A stretch of 44,844 nt of DNA, from assembly GCA_021805545.1 (NCBI GenBank), contig JAJZFB010000017.1, positions 1 to 44,844 on the forward strand. The letters are read 5' to 3'. Shown here piece by piece: positions 34,165 through 42,195 of the stretch (position 1 is the stretch's first letter; each line of letters starts with the position of its first letter). The notes beneath the pieces were generated by a model, which saw nothing but the letters and a program-made list of their open reading frames with translations, had not been told where the DNA came from and searched no databases. A program made the position numbers and the translations under genes. This stretch comes from Pseudomonadota bacterium. GTDB lineage: Bacteria; Pseudomonadota; Alphaproteobacteria; Acetobacterales; Acetobacteraceae.

Positions 34165-34638
34165 TTAGCGGAGTGTGTTAATCCGCCTGTGATGCATGAT
34201 AACGCCTTCCATCGCGTTCTGCAGGTCGTGGTGGAAGGCGGATAGCCTGGCGAGGCGGTCCTTGGCCTCGCCCGTGGCGACTTTATCTTTCCGCGCGGCG
34301 ATAAGGGTGGACATCATGCCAAGCAACTGGGTCTGCCGGCGTAGCGGTGTGCCGAAATCCTCGCCCGCGACATACAACACCCGTTTGGAGCCACGCTCGC
34401 CCACGCGGCGGATATTGCCGTTGGTTTCCAGCAATTTGGCGGCGGCGCAGACATTGCTCTTGCTCACCTGCAAGTCCAGGGTGATATCGTCGAGCGCGGC
34501 CGGCCCTTCCTGGAGCTGCAAATAACCGTAGAGGCGTGCTGCCGTAATGGGCAGGTTCCAGGTAACGAGCAGCATGGCCAAATCATCAACAAATTCACGC
34601 TGCTCCGGCGATAAACGGCCATTTGACAAATTCTGCAT
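34165..34638 (-). CDS. GbsR/MarR-type HTH transcriptional regulator
   Basis: 157 residues from ATG 34638. Winged-helix DNA-binding protein: residues about 25-95 contain TAARLYGYLQLQEGPAALDD, LQVSKSNVCAAAKLLETNGN (recognition helix) and IRRVGERGSKRVLY (wing), which matches the GbsR subgroup of MarR-like regulators. The C-terminal part is a helical dimerisation region. It is divergent from the aldehyde dehydrogenase gene with 66 bases between starts, so it probably controls that gene and itself. A perfect ATATTC-A-GAATAT palindrome at its start codon is a candidate operator. A long overlapping minus-strand frame through the dehydrogenase gene is a shadow. Confidence 0.85.
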   Translation of the reverse strand: MQNLSNGRLSPEQREFVDDLAMLLVTWNLPITAARLYGYLQLQEGPAALDDITLDLQVSKSNVCAAAKLLETNGNIRRVGERGSKRVLYVAGEDFGTPLRRQTQLLGMMSTLIAARKDKVATGEAKDRLARLSAFHHDLQNAMEGVIMHHRRINTLR

Positions 34639-34649
34639 ATTCAGAATAT
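34637..34649. promoter_or_regulatory. palindrome in the regulator/aldehyde dehydrogenase intergenic region, candidate operator
   Basis: Perfect 6-1-6 palindrome ATATTC A GAATAT, extended imperfectly to TGC...GCA on both sides. It begins inside the regulator's start codon region and would allow autorepression as well as control of the divergent dehydrogenase. Assignment to the regulator is by position only. Confidence 0.45.
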
Positions 34650-34704
34650 AGCACACATCAGCGTGGCGAAGCAAATCAGCCGCCACTTTGGAAAGGAAGC
34701 CAGA

Positions 34705-36174
34705 ATGTCCGTACTCCCCGAAGGCAGACTCTATATAGACGGCGTGCTGCGTCCGGCGGAAGGCGGCAAAACCTACGACAATATCGGCCCCTGGACGGGG
34801 GAGGTGGTGAGCAAGGCGGCGGATGCCTCGCACGCCGATGTGGAAGCGGCGATTGCCGCAGCGCGGCGGGCTTTTGACACCACCGATTGGTCCACGAACC
34901 ATGAGAAGCGCTTCGCCCTGGTGCAGAAACTGTACGATCTGTTCGTGGCCAATAAAGACCGGCTGGTGGACATTGCCCGGCACGAGGTGGGCGCCCCGCT
35001 GGTGGCCGTGAACCGTGCCCAGGTGGCCAACTGCCTGGATGGCTGGCGCGACCTGATGGCGGTGTACCCCAACCTGAAATGGGAGAAGGATTACGGCACC
35101 AAGGAGGCCTTTGGCTTCCCCACGCACCGCAAGGCGGTGTACGAGGCCGTGGGTGTGGCGGCGGCCATTACGCCATGGAACTTCCCGCTTTACGTGAATG
35201 CCGAGAAAGTGGTCTCCGCCCTGCTGGCGGGCTGCACGGTCATTCTCAAGCCCGCCCCGGATACCCCGCTGGCCGGCGTTATCTTCGGCGAGCTGGCGCA
35301 GGAGGCGGGTTTCCCGCCGGGCGTGATCAACGTGATTACCGGCGCCGACCCGGCCATGGCGGGCGAAATGCTGGTGACCGACCCGCGCGTGGACCTGATT
35401 ACCTTCACCGGCTCCACCGCCATCGGCAAGCATATCATGCGCCAGGGCGCCGAGACGATGAAGCGCGTGTTCCTGGAGCTGGGCGGCAAATCGGCCAATA
35501 TCATTCTGGAGGATGCGCCGAATTTCGCGCAACTGGTGGCGCAATCCATCCTGGTGTTCCATGCCGGGCAGGGCTGTGCCGTGCAGAGCCGCCTGCTTGT
35601 GCCGCGCAGCCGTTACGAGGAGGCGAAGGCCATCCTCAAAGCAACCTACGAGGCCTATTCCACCAAATGGGGCCATTTCGACGACCCTGCCTGCGCCATG
35701 GGGCCGGTTGTGTCCAAAAAACAGATGGAGCGCATCAAGGGCTATATCGACCTGGGCATACAGGAAGGTGCCACACTGCTGGCCGGCGGCAATCTGCGCC
35801 CGGACAAGGGCACGGGCTGGTTCATCGAACCCACCTGCTTTGTGGATGTGGACAATAAAATGCGCATCGCCCAGGAGGAAATTTTCGGTCCAGTGCTGGT
35901 GGTTATTCCGTTCGAGGACGACGAGGACGCCATCCGCATCGCCAATGACAGCCCCTACGGGCTTTCCGGCGGGGCGTGGTCGGGCAGCCTGGAGCGCGCC
36001 ATGAAAATTGCCAAGCGCGTGCGCACCGGCACGTTCAGCATAAATGGCGGCGTGCCCATTACGGGTGACCTGCCCTTTGGCGGCTACAAACAATCCGGCG
36101 TGGGCCGCGCCTGGGGTGTTGAAGGCATCGAGGAATATCTGGAGACCAAGGTGATTGGCTGGCGCGAGGGCTGA
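34705..36174 (+). CDS. NAD(P)-dependent aldehyde dehydrogenase
   Basis: 489 residues from ATG 34705, preceded by AAAGGA. Oxidises an aldehyde to the acid. Asn159 in TPWNFPLYV, catalytic Glu258 in LELGGKSAN, nucleophile Cys291 in HAGQGCAVQSR, and the coenzyme site FTGSTAIGKHI are all present; the end PFGGYKQSGVGRAWGVEGIEEY is typical of the broad ALDH family. Substrate not deducible. It is divergent from a GbsR-type regulator and followed by a perfect terminator, so it is a single-gene unit. A start at 34663 would extend the protein by 14 residues without a better ribosome site. Confidence 0.95.
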   Translation: MSVLPEGRLYIDGVLRPAEGGKTYDNIGPWTGEVVSKAADASHADVEAAIAAARRAFDTTDWSTNHEKRFALVQKLYDLFVANKDRLVDIARHEVGAPLVAVNRAQVANCLDGWRDLMAVYPNLKWEKDYGTKEAFGFPTHRKAVYEAVGVAAAITPWNFPLYVNAEKVVSALLAGCTVILKPAPDTPLAGVIFGELAQEAGFPPGVINVITGADPAMAGEMLVTDPRVDLITFTGSTAIGKHIMRQGAETMKRVFLELGGKSANIILEDAPNFAQLVAQSILVFHAGQGCAVQSRLLVPRSRYEEAKAILKATYEAYSTKWGHFDDPACAMGPVVSKKQMERIKGYIDLGIQEGATLLAGGNLRPDKGTGWFIEPTCFVDVDNKMRIAQEEIFGPVLVVIPFEDDEDAIRIANDSPYGLSGGAWSGSLERAMKIAKRVRTGTFSINGGVPITGDLPFGGYKQSGVGRAWGVEGIEEYLETKVIGWREG

Positions 36175-36199
36175 GCGCCCGCCGCCCTGGCATGAACGG

Positions 36200-36234
36200 G
36201 AGCGCCCTTGCCACGGCAGGGCGCTCTTTTTATT
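36200..36234 (+). terminator. intrinsic terminator of the aldehyde dehydrogenase gene
   Basis: A 9-base perfect stem GAGCGCCCT / AGGGCGCTC with a 9-base loop is followed by TTTTTAT. It lies 26 bases after the stop codon. Confidence 0.92.
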
Positions 36235-36292
36235 TGCAGTGGGCGGCTGGTAATGCTGCCTGGTTTTCACCCGCCCTGAATGAGGATGAGCA

Positions 36293-37306
36293 ATGAAAGC
36301 AATGCGCCTTGGCAAACCCGCCAGCTTTGAGGCCCTGGCACTGACAGATATGCAAGCCCGCGCGCCGGGGCCGGGCGAGATAAAGGTGCGCATTCGCGCC
36401 GCGTCGTTGAATTTTCGCGACATGCTGGTGGTGAATGGTGTTTTCCCCGCGCCGGAGGGGCTGATCCCGCTTTCGGACGGCGCGGGCGAGGTGGTGGAAA
36501 CAGGGGCGGGCGTAACCGGCTTTGCCCCGGGCGACCATGTGGTAAGCACCTTTCACCCCAACTGGCCCGGCGGGCATGTTGACCGCGCCGCGCTGAACAA
36601 CACTCCGGGTGGACCGGCGGATGGCTATGCCTGCCAATATGCCACCCGTCCTGTCTCACACTTTACCCATGCGCCCAAAGGGCTGAGCCACGCGGAGAGC
36701 GCGGCGCTTACCTGCGCCGGGGTAACAGCCTGGCGCGCGGTGGTAACGGATGGACGCGTGAAGCCCGGCGCCACGGTGCTGGTGCAGGGCACGGGCGGCG
36801 TCTCGCTGTTCGCGTTGCAATTCGCCAAGGCGGCGGGGGCGCGGGTTATCGCCACCTCGTCGCGCGATGCCAAGCTGGAACGGCTGCGCGCCCTGGGCGC
36901 GGATGAGGTGATTAATTACCGCACGGTGGAGAATTGGGGCGAGGCGGCGCTGGCGCTGACCGGCGGGCTGGGGGTTGACCATATTATCGAGGTGGGCGGG
37001 CCGCATACGCTGCGCCAATCCTTCATTGCCGCGCGCACGGGCGGGCATGTGGCCCTTATCGGCGCAACGGGCGGGTTCGAGATCGATACGATGCCGTTTG
37101 CCATCGTCCAGGCCAAGCGGCTATGCCTGCAGGCGGTAACCGTGGGCAGCCGGGCCGACCAGTTGGATATGGTGCGCGGGATGGAGACGCTGGGGCTGAG
37201 GCCGGTCATCGACAAGATTTTCCCGCTGACCCAGCTTGCCGAAGCGTTCCATTACCTGAAATCGGGAGAGCATTTCGGCAAAATCTGTATCGATATGGAT
37301 GTGTGA
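36293..37306 (+). CDS. zinc-free MDR-family NAD(P)-dependent oxidoreductase
   Basis: 337 residues. Medium-chain dehydrogenase/reductase of the quinone-oxidoreductase type. The N-terminal GroES-like domain has SLNFRDMLVVNG where zinc alcohol dehydrogenases carry a ligand Cys (here Asn), and the structural-zinc cysteines are missing, so no zinc is expected. The Rossmann motif is VLVQGTGGVSLFALQFAKAAG, followed by the ATSSRD loop. Likely reduces quinones, enones or an aldehyde with NADPH. GAGG lies ten bases upstream of the ATG. It is separated from the aldehyde dehydrogenase gene by a terminator, so any joint role is uncertain. Confidence 0.9.
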   Translation: MKAMRLGKPASFEALALTDMQARAPGPGEIKVRIRAASLNFRDMLVVNGVFPAPEGLIPLSDGAGEVVETGAGVTGFAPGDHVVSTFHPNWPGGHVDRAALNNTPGGPADGYACQYATRPVSHFTHAPKGLSHAESAALTCAGVTAWRAVVTDGRVKPGATVLVQGTGGVSLFALQFAKAAGARVIATSSRDAKLERLRALGADEVINYRTVENWGEAALALTGGLGVDHIIEVGGPHTLRQSFIAARTGGHVALIGATGGFEIDTMPFAIVQAKRLCLQAVTVGSRADQLDMVRGMETLGLRPVIDKIFPLTQLAEAFHYLKSGEHFGKICIDMDV

Positions 37307-37382
37307 GCCGCCCCCGCCGCTCTTGATTTAACCATGCCCCGCAACGAAGTTTTACGCGGCACAAGCACAGGGGGCAGCAGGC

Positions 37383-38081
37383 ATGAATGCGGATTCCGGC
37401 GATAAACCGCCCTTCTGGCGCCGGGCCGGGCGGTTTATCGCCCATGAGTTCATGGAGGCCCTGCCCGCCATTCTGTTCTTCGCGGCGGGGTTCAACCTCA
37501 TCGTCTTTTCAATGAACCTGGTGCTGGCGGCGTATCTGGTCCGTTTCGCGGGGTTCATGGTCGCCACCGGCGCGGCACTGGTGGTGGGCAAGGCGGTGCT
37601 GGTGGCCAACAAGCTGCCCTTTCTGCGCCGGTTCGACACGCAACCCCTCATCCGGCCCATCCTGTTCAAAACCATCGTTTATACGTTGCTGGTGATGGCG
37701 GCGCGGCTGATCGAGCGATTCATAAAATACTGGATTCATGCCGGGCATGCGGCCGGGTTCGTGGCCTATGCGCTCTCCAAATTCACCTGGCACAAATTCT
37801 TCTTCATCCAAATTTGGATTCTGGTGCTGTTTCTCATCTATACCACGGTGTCGGAGTTCAACGCGTTGTTCGGCCAGGGCGAGCTTTACAAGCTGCTCTT
37901 CGTGCGCCGCTCAACCGAGGCCAAGCTGACCCGGCGGCAGCGCGTGCGCACATTGGTGCATCTCTCGCGCCTGACCGGGCGTTATACGATGGAAGAGTTC
38001 AAGGATGTGACCAGCGCGGCGCACCGCGCGCTGGTGAGCGATATTGTAGCGCTGGTGCGGGACAAGCCTAGAGCGCGATGA
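37383..38081 (+). CDS. conserved integral membrane protein
   Basis: 232 residues with four predicted transmembrane helices (ALPAILFFAAGFNLIVFSMN, FAGFMVATGAALVVGKAVLV, LFKTIVYTLLVMAARLIER, FFIQIWILVLFLIYTTVSEF) and cytoplasmic-looking basic ends. No named domain is recognised, though proteins of this pattern are common in proteobacteria. AGGGGGC lies upstream of the ATG. The last codons (KPRAR and TGA) are read from the left end of repeat element E3, so the C-terminus has been set by that element. Confidence 0.78.
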   Translation: MNADSGDKPPFWRRAGRFIAHEFMEALPAILFFAAGFNLIVFSMNLVLAAYLVRFAGFMVATGAALVVGKAVLVANKLPFLRRFDTQPLIRPILFKTIVYTLLVMAARLIERFIKYWIHAGHAAGFVAYALSKFTWHKFFFIQIWILVLFLIYTTVSEFNALFGQGELYKLLFVRRSTEAKLTRRQRVRTLVHLSRLTGRYTMEEFKDVTSAAHRALVSDIVALVRDKPRAR

Positions 38082-38207
38082 CTTGAGATGCGCTCGCTTT
38101 GCGAGCGATTCGAAAGTCTGAATCGCGCTCTACCTCATTGATTTAGAGACGGATTCAGATTTTAGACCGGATCACAACGTGATCCGGTCTAAAATCATCC
38201 GGCTCTA
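38069..38207. repeat. palindromic interspersed element E3 (TAGAGC-bounded)
   Basis: 139 bases between convergent genes, starting TAGAGCGCGATGAC and ending GGCTCTA. Internal hairpins: GCGCTCGCTTTGCGAGCG, a GAATCGCGCTCTA arm partly complementary to the left end, and TTTTAGACCGGATCAC/GTGATCCGGTCTAAAA around 38159-38195. It shares the TAGAGC/GCTCTA borders with E1 and an 18-base segment with 32461-32478. It supplies the stop codons of both flanking genes. Confidence 0.75.
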
Positions 38208-38753
38208 AGATTTGAAGGCGCGGGAGACGAAGATGTAAGCGAAGCCCGTGGTGAGGAAATTGATGCCGAGCAATATGCCCAGCACGATGGAGGAAATGCC
38301 CGGCCAGCCTGAAACGATGATGATGGCGAGCACGATGCTGGCCAGGCCCGAAACCAGCATGCCCACCCAGCCCGCGGCGGGCCGGGCTTCCAGCGCGAAA
38401 ATAAGCTCCGCCGCGCCCTGGAAAATGAACATGATGCCGACGATGAGCGTGAGCGTGACAGCACCCGCCAGCGGGTTGAACAGCAGGAATATGCCCGCCA
38501 CGCCCGAGAGCAGGCCGAACAGATTGGCCGCGAAGAACGGGCCGGTGCCGTGAATCCAGAATGAGCTGATGAAGATGGCGATGCCGGCGATGAGCATCAC
38601 CCAGCCCACCAGCAGGGTTGCCGCCAGGGTGCTGAATTCGGGGAAGGCAATGGCAGCCAGGCCGAGCAGCACCAGCACAAGGCCCAGCCAGAACAGCCGG
38701 GGCGAGGCATTACGCAGCTTGTCGTGAAAGGGGAGCTGGGTCGGCTGGTTCAT
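38205..38753 (-). CDS. hdeD: HdeD-family (DUF308) membrane protein
   Basis: 182 residues with six predicted transmembrane helices. Belongs to the HdeD/DUF308 family, linked in E. coli to acid resistance at high cell density. Paired helices such as LFWLGLVLVLLGLAAIAFPE, LLVGWVMLIAGIAIFISSFW and VTLTLIVGIMFIFQGAAELIFA show the internal repeat of the family. Its TAG stop is formed by the terminal TAGAGC of element E3. The gene stands alone. Its presence is in keeping with an acid-tolerant host. Confidence 0.88.
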   Translation of the reverse strand: MNQPTQLPFHDKLRNASPRLFWLGLVLVLLGLAAIAFPEFSTLAATLLVGWVMLIAGIAIFISSFWIHGTGPFFAANLFGLLSGVAGIFLLFNPLAGAVTLTLIVGIMFIFQGAAELIFALEARPAAGWVGMLVSGLASIVLAIIIVSGWPGISSIVLGILLGINFLTTGFAYIFVSRAFKS

Positions 38754-38803
38754 GAAACGGCACCTCTCTGATTGCCGGAGGTTGGTTGTCCAGCGTTATG
38801 AAG

Positions 38804-39874
38804 TCAAGCCGGGCGCAGCTCTTGGGCCAGGGCGCGGGTAAGCGCGGCGGCGGACATGCGGCGGGCCAGCGGCGCGCCTTGCCCGGCCCATTGCGCGCCG
38901 TAACCCGGCTCGCCCGCCGCCTTGGCGGCAATGTGCAGGGCTTTACCGAGATCATACGCAATGGGGTAGGCGGGAATTTCCGCCGCATCCAGCGCCGCGC
39001 CCAAGGCGGTAAAGCGGTTGGCGAGGCTGCGCGCCGGGCGGCCGGAAATGGCGCTGGTCATTACGGTATGGTGCGCGGCCTCGCTGAACAGGGCGGCGCG
39101 GTAGCCTGCATCGGCCAGGCTTTCAGCGGTGCCGATATAGGCCGTGCCAAGCTGTGCGGCGGCGGCCCCCAGGGCGAGCGCGGCGGAGATGCCCGCGCCA
39201 TCCATAATGCCGCCCGCCGCGATAACGGGCAGGCCGGTTTGCGTGGCCAGCAAACGCGTAAGCGCCAGGGTGCCCAGCCGGTCATCCGGCGCGGCGGGGT
39301 CGAACATGCCGCGATGCCCGCCTGCCTCGTAACCCTGGGCCACCAGCGCATCGATGCCCGCTGCCTCGGCCAGGCGGGCTTCGGCGAGATTGGTGACAGT
39401 GGCGAGCAGCGTGATGCCGGCGCCACGCAGGGCGGCAAGGCGCTTGGCATCTGGCAGGCCGAAATGCAGGCTGACCACGGCGGGGCGCAGCTCCAGCAGC
39501 AGGGCCAGCATGGCATCATCGGCCAGGAAGCTGGTGTAGATTTCGCCAAGCCGCTCCGGCGGCTCGGCGCCATAGGCGGCAAAGGCCGGGCGCAGGCGGG
39601 AAATCCAGGCGGCCTCGCGCGGGGCATCGGCCTGGGCGGCAGGATGGGTGAAGAGGTTGACGTTGAGCGGGCCGGTGCAGCGCGCGGTAAATTCCGCGAT
39701 CATGCGCCGCGCGCCTTCGGCCCCGGCAGCACCCAGCCCCAGCGCGCCCAGCCCGCCCGCCGCGGTTACGGCGGCCGCCATGGCGGGGCTGGAAACACCC
39801 GCCATGGGCGCCTGCAATATGGGCAGGGCGATGTTGAGGCGCGCAAGCAGCGCCTGTGTGCTGGCATGGCTCAT
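38804..39874 (-). CDS. nitronate monooxygenase (2-nitropropane dioxygenase family)
   Basis: 356 residues from ATG 39874 (ATG at 39886 also possible). FMN-dependent TIM-barrel enzyme that oxidises alkyl nitronates; members also act on related toxic acids. FMN-binding PILQAPMAGVSSPAMAAAV at the N-terminus, the catalytic His in GYEAGGHRG, and VIAAGGIMDGAGISAALALGA with QLGTAYIGTAES are family landmarks. It begins 45 bases after the CoA-transferase gene on the same strand and is probably co-transcribed with it. Confidence 0.92.
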   Translation of the reverse strand: MSHASTQALLARLNIALPILQAPMAGVSSPAMAAAVTAAGGLGALGLGAAGAEGARRMIAEFTARCTGPLNVNLFTHPAAQADAPREAAWISRLRPAFAAYGAEPPERLGEIYTSFLADDAMLALLLELRPAVVSLHFGLPDAKRLAALRGAGITLLATVTNLAEARLAEAAGIDALVAQGYEAGGHRGMFDPAAPDDRLGTLALTRLLATQTGLPVIAAGGIMDGAGISAALALGAAAAQLGTAYIGTAESLADAGYRAALFSEAAHHTVMTSAISGRPARSLANRFTALGAALDAAEIPAYPIAYDLGKALHIAAKAAGEPGYGAQWAGQGAPLARRMSAAALTRALAQELRPA

Positions 39875-39919
39875 GGTATCCGGCATGTGCACATACAAGC
39901 CGGGCGCTTCAAGCCCGGC

Positions 39920-41149
39920 TCAGGCGATAACGCCCTCCGCCTTGAGCTGCTCGATACGGTCCCACTCCAGCCCCATATCTTCCAGCAGAAACACTTCCGT
40001 ATGCTCCGAGGCCTGCGGCGCGCGGGTGGTTTCCACCGGGGCGCCGTTGAACTGTACCGGCCCGCGCACCAGGTGGATGGGCGCGCCGCCATCTATGGCC
40101 TCCACCGCCACGATCATGTCGTTGGCCAGGGCCTGCTCATCGCTGAGCAAATCGAGGAAACTCTGCGAGGGCGCCCATTGCGCGCGCGAGGTTTTGAGGT
40201 GCTCGCGCCAATAAGCGAAGCTCTGCTTGGAAATTGCCACCACCATGAGGGCACTGGCCTCGGCCCAGTTTTCCAGCAGGGCCTCGCCGGTGGAGAAGCG
40301 CGGATCATCCGCTGCCGCCGGGATGCCGAGATGGGTGAAAATATCGCGGATATACGGGCCGGGGGTGAGGGTGTTGAAGACGATGGTGCCGCCATCGGCC
40401 GTGCGGCACGTGCCGAGGGACGGGTTGCCCACCGAGCAGCCCGATTTGGGCAGGCGGTTGCGGGTGGCCTTCCCGGTTTCGCTGGCCTGCGAAATGGCAG
40501 CGCCCGCCGCCCACCAGCCGGAGCTGAGCAGCGAAACATCCAGCGCCACGGCCTCGCCCGTGCGGGCGCGGTGGAACAAAGCGGCGGAGATACCGCCCGC
40601 GATGTTCATGCCCCCGATGGAGTCGCCAAACGCGGGCAGACCCTGGTTGAGCGGCCCGTCCAGCTCCTCGGGCGTCATGGCCAGGCCGATGCCCGAGCGG
40701 GTCCAGAAGGCGGTATTGTCGAACCCGCCCATTTCGCGCTGCGGCCCTTTATCGCCATAGGCGCTGCCGCTGGCGTAAATGATATTGGGGTTGGCGGCGC
40801 GGATATGCTCGAGATCGAACTTGTTTTTCTGCCGCGCGGCGGGGAGGTAATTGGTGAGGAACACATCGGCGGTCTTGGCGATTTGGTAAAGCAGCTTCTG
40901 GCCTTCAGCCGTGGTTACATCCAGCCCCACGCTGCGCTTGCCGCGGTTGGGGTGCTCTATCAGCGTATGGCGGTTGGGGTCCACCTTCTGGCCGCCAAGG
41001 TTGATGAAGCCGCGTTGCGTGTCGCCGCGCTTGGGGTGCTCGATTTTGATAACATCCGCGCCCCAATCGGCCAAAATGGCCCCGGCGGCGGGCACGAAGG
41101 TAAATTGCGCCACTTCGAGAATCCGTATCCCCTTCATCACCTGGGTCAT
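39920..41149 (-). CDS. class III CoA-transferase (CaiB/BaiF family)
   Basis: 409 residues from ATG 41149, with AAGGGGA seven bases upstream. Transfers CoA between carboxylic acids. The N-terminal block [20 protein letters not shown] and [14 protein letters not shown] are hallmarks; the nucleophilic Asp is Asp144 in [10 protein letters not shown]. The C-terminal [20 protein letters not shown] is also typical. Substrates are unknown (formyl-CoA, carnitine, bile acid and others use this fold). Linked in one transcript with the nitronate monooxygenase gene. The longer frame up to 41281 is rejected in favour of the ribosome-site-backed ATG. Confidence 0.93.
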   Translation of the reverse strand: MTQVMKGIRILEVAQFTFVPAAGAILADWGADVIKIEHPKRGDTQRGFINLGGQKVDPNRHTLIEHPNRGKRSVGLDVTTAEGQKLLYQIAKTADVFLTNYLPAARQKNKFDLEHIRAANPNIIYASGSAYGDKGPQREMGGFDNTAFWTRSGIGLAMTPEELDGPLNQGLPAFGDSIGGMNIAGGISAALFHRARTGEAVALDVSLLSSGWWAAGAAISQASETGKATRNRLPKSGCSVGNPSLGTCRTADGGTIVFNTLTPGPYIRDIFTHLGIPAAADDPRFSTGEALLENWAEASALMVVAISKQSFAYWREHLKTSRAQWAPSQSFLDLLSDEQALANDMIVAVEAIDGGAPIHLVRGPVQFNGAPVETTRAPQASEHTEVFLLEDMGLEWDRIEQLKAEGVIA

Positions 41150-41280
41150 CCTGGTCCCCTTCCCTTTTCTGTCACTGTTCTGGACAATACAGGTTGAGGC
41201 AAGGAACGCGGGCAGCGTCAAGGGCCAAAACAGGCTGAGGGGCGCAATCCGCCCCGGCGAAATACTGACCCCGTTTTTCA

Positions 41281-41309
41281 TTGCAGCCGGGCGCGCCAGG
41301 CCCTAGATT
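41281..41309 (+). promoter_or_regulatory. putative sigma-70-type promoter upstream of ihfB
   Basis: TTGCAG (41281-41286), 17-base spacer, TAGATT (41304-41309). Transcription would start near 41316, giving a 278-base leader before the ihfB ATG. By-eye match only. Confidence 0.45.
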
Positions 41310-41315
41310 GGGTGT

Positions 41316-41447
41316 GGAGCTGCCCGGCGCGTCAGGCAGAACATCCCCAGGGCCGTTAAGCATCTCCCTCGGGAGCTGGCACTGCCCGGGCCTTGGTCCG
41401 GGTATCTGGCGCCCACCTGCACAAGCAGGCCTTGGGAGGATGTCATA
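41316..41447 (+). ncRNA. candidate structured RNA or folded ihfB leader
   Basis: Downstream of the putative promoter, a long-range stem joins ACATCCCC (41341-41348) with GGGAGGATGT (41434-41443, one bulged A). It encloses the hairpins CTCCC-tc-GGGAG (41364-41375), CCCGG...CCGGG (41385-41402) and CCTGC-acaa-GCAGG (41416-41429). It matches no RNA family that I recognise: no SRP, RNase P, tmRNA or TPP consensus. GC-rich DNA often folds by chance, so confidence is low. Confidence 0.3.
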
Positions 41448-41593
41448 ACCAACGGCCAGGGCGGCTCCGCATTGTTACCCCCGGGCCCATGCCAAGCCCC
41501 CGCCAGCGCCGCATGGCGCGAAAAACCGCCCTAACACAATCGTTTATTGACCAATCCGCGGCATCCTGGCATCGTTATGGCTGGGAGAGCCAC

Positions 41594-41911
41594 ATGACCC
41601 GTTCGGAATTGATCGCAGGGCTGGCGGAAGACAATCCGCACCTGACCGTTGCGGAAGTAGAGCGTATTGTTACCGCTTTGTTCGATGAGATGACTGCGGC
41701 GCTCGCGCGCGGCGAGCGCGTGGAGCTGCGCGGCTTTGGCGCCTTTACCGTAAAGCGCCGCCAGGCCCGCGCCGGGCGCAACCCGCGCACGGGCGAAACC
41801 GTGGATGTGGCGCAGAAAACCGTTCCCTTCTTCAAGGCCGGCAAAGAGCTGCGCGAGCGGATTAACAAGCCCGGCACGGCGCCCGCCCCGAAGAAGAAAA
41901 ACGCGGAGTAA
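41594..41911 (+). CDS. ihfB: integration host factor subunit beta
   Basis: 105 residues from ATG 41594, preceded by GGGAGAG. With IhfA forms IHF, a sequence-specific DNA-bending protein used in recombination, transcription and replication. HU/IHF core: [44 protein letters not shown], then the DNA-inserting beta-arm with Pro in [10 protein letters not shown], and [15 protein letters not shown]. The beta-type N-terminus and arm favour IhfB over HU. A Lys-rich tail (APKKKNAE) follows. First gene of ihfB-lapA-pyrF-trpF. Confidence 0.93.
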   Translation: MTRSELIAGLAEDNPHLTVAEVERIVTALFDEMTAALARGERVELRGFGAFTVKRRQARAGRNPRTGETVDVAQKTVPFFKAGKELRERINKPGTAPAPKKKNAE

Positions 41912-41916
41912 GGGTT

Positions 41917-42195
41917 CTGAGGTTTATCAAGTTCCTGGCCGGGTTTCTGGCCATTCTGCTGCTCGTCATATTCGTGCTTTCCAACCGCGTGCCGGTTTTG
42001 CTGGGCATGTGGCCGTTTGGCGCGGCCAAGCTGTGGCTGGGGCCAATTATGCTGGGCGCGCTGGGGGCTGGGTTTGTGCTGGGCTTGCTCGCGCATCTGC
42101 CCGCGCATATCGGCCTGCGCCGCCGCGCGCGCACGGCTGAAAAGCGGCTGGCACAGCTGGCCCCGCCGCCGGATTCCGCTAAACCGGACGCATGA
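41917..42195 (+). CDS. LapA-domain membrane protein, apparent CTG start
   Basis: 92 residues. Small inner-membrane protein with two transmembrane helices (FLAILLLVIFVLSN after a short basic start, and GPIMLGALGAGFVLGLLAHL) and a basic cytoplasmic tail: the lipopolysaccharide assembly protein A (YciS/LapA) domain, usually encoded after ihfB. No ATG, GTG or TTG exists at the family's usual start. The frame reads CTG-AGG-TTT-ATC-AAG, so (M)RFIKFLAGF, with GGAG exactly eight bases before the CTG. The first ATG (41974) would remove the first helix. Its TGA overlaps the pyrF ATG. Confidence 0.75.
   Translation: MRFIKFLAGFLAILLLVIFVLSNRVPVLLGMWPFGAAKLWLGPIMLGALGAGFVLGLLAHLPAHIGLRRRARTAEKRLAQLAPPPDSAKPDA

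Larger units (their letters stand above)
41150..41593. other. 444-base region between the CoA-transferase gene and ihfB
   Basis: No gene that I accept. It holds a plausible plus-strand promoter (41281-41309) and a run of hairpins (41320-41443) described separately. It must also hold the minus-strand promoter of the CoA-transferase gene, which I could not identify. Confidence 0.5.

Noticed and set aside
34165-36549. 794-residue minus-strand frame through the aldehyde dehydrogenase gene
   Set aside because: Most of it is antisense to a clear dehydrogenase; only the part from 34638 downward is a real regulator with its own ATG.
38786-41197. 803-residue plus-strand frame
   Set aside because: It is antisense to nitronate monooxygenase and CoA-transferase, both with full catalytic motifs; the Gly/Arg/Ala-rich product is typical of GC-rich shadows.
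41316-41447. Assignment of the folded region as 6S, SRP or RNase P RNA
   Set aside because: None of the conserved sequence motifs of these RNAs could be found; only a generic structured-RNA call is justified.
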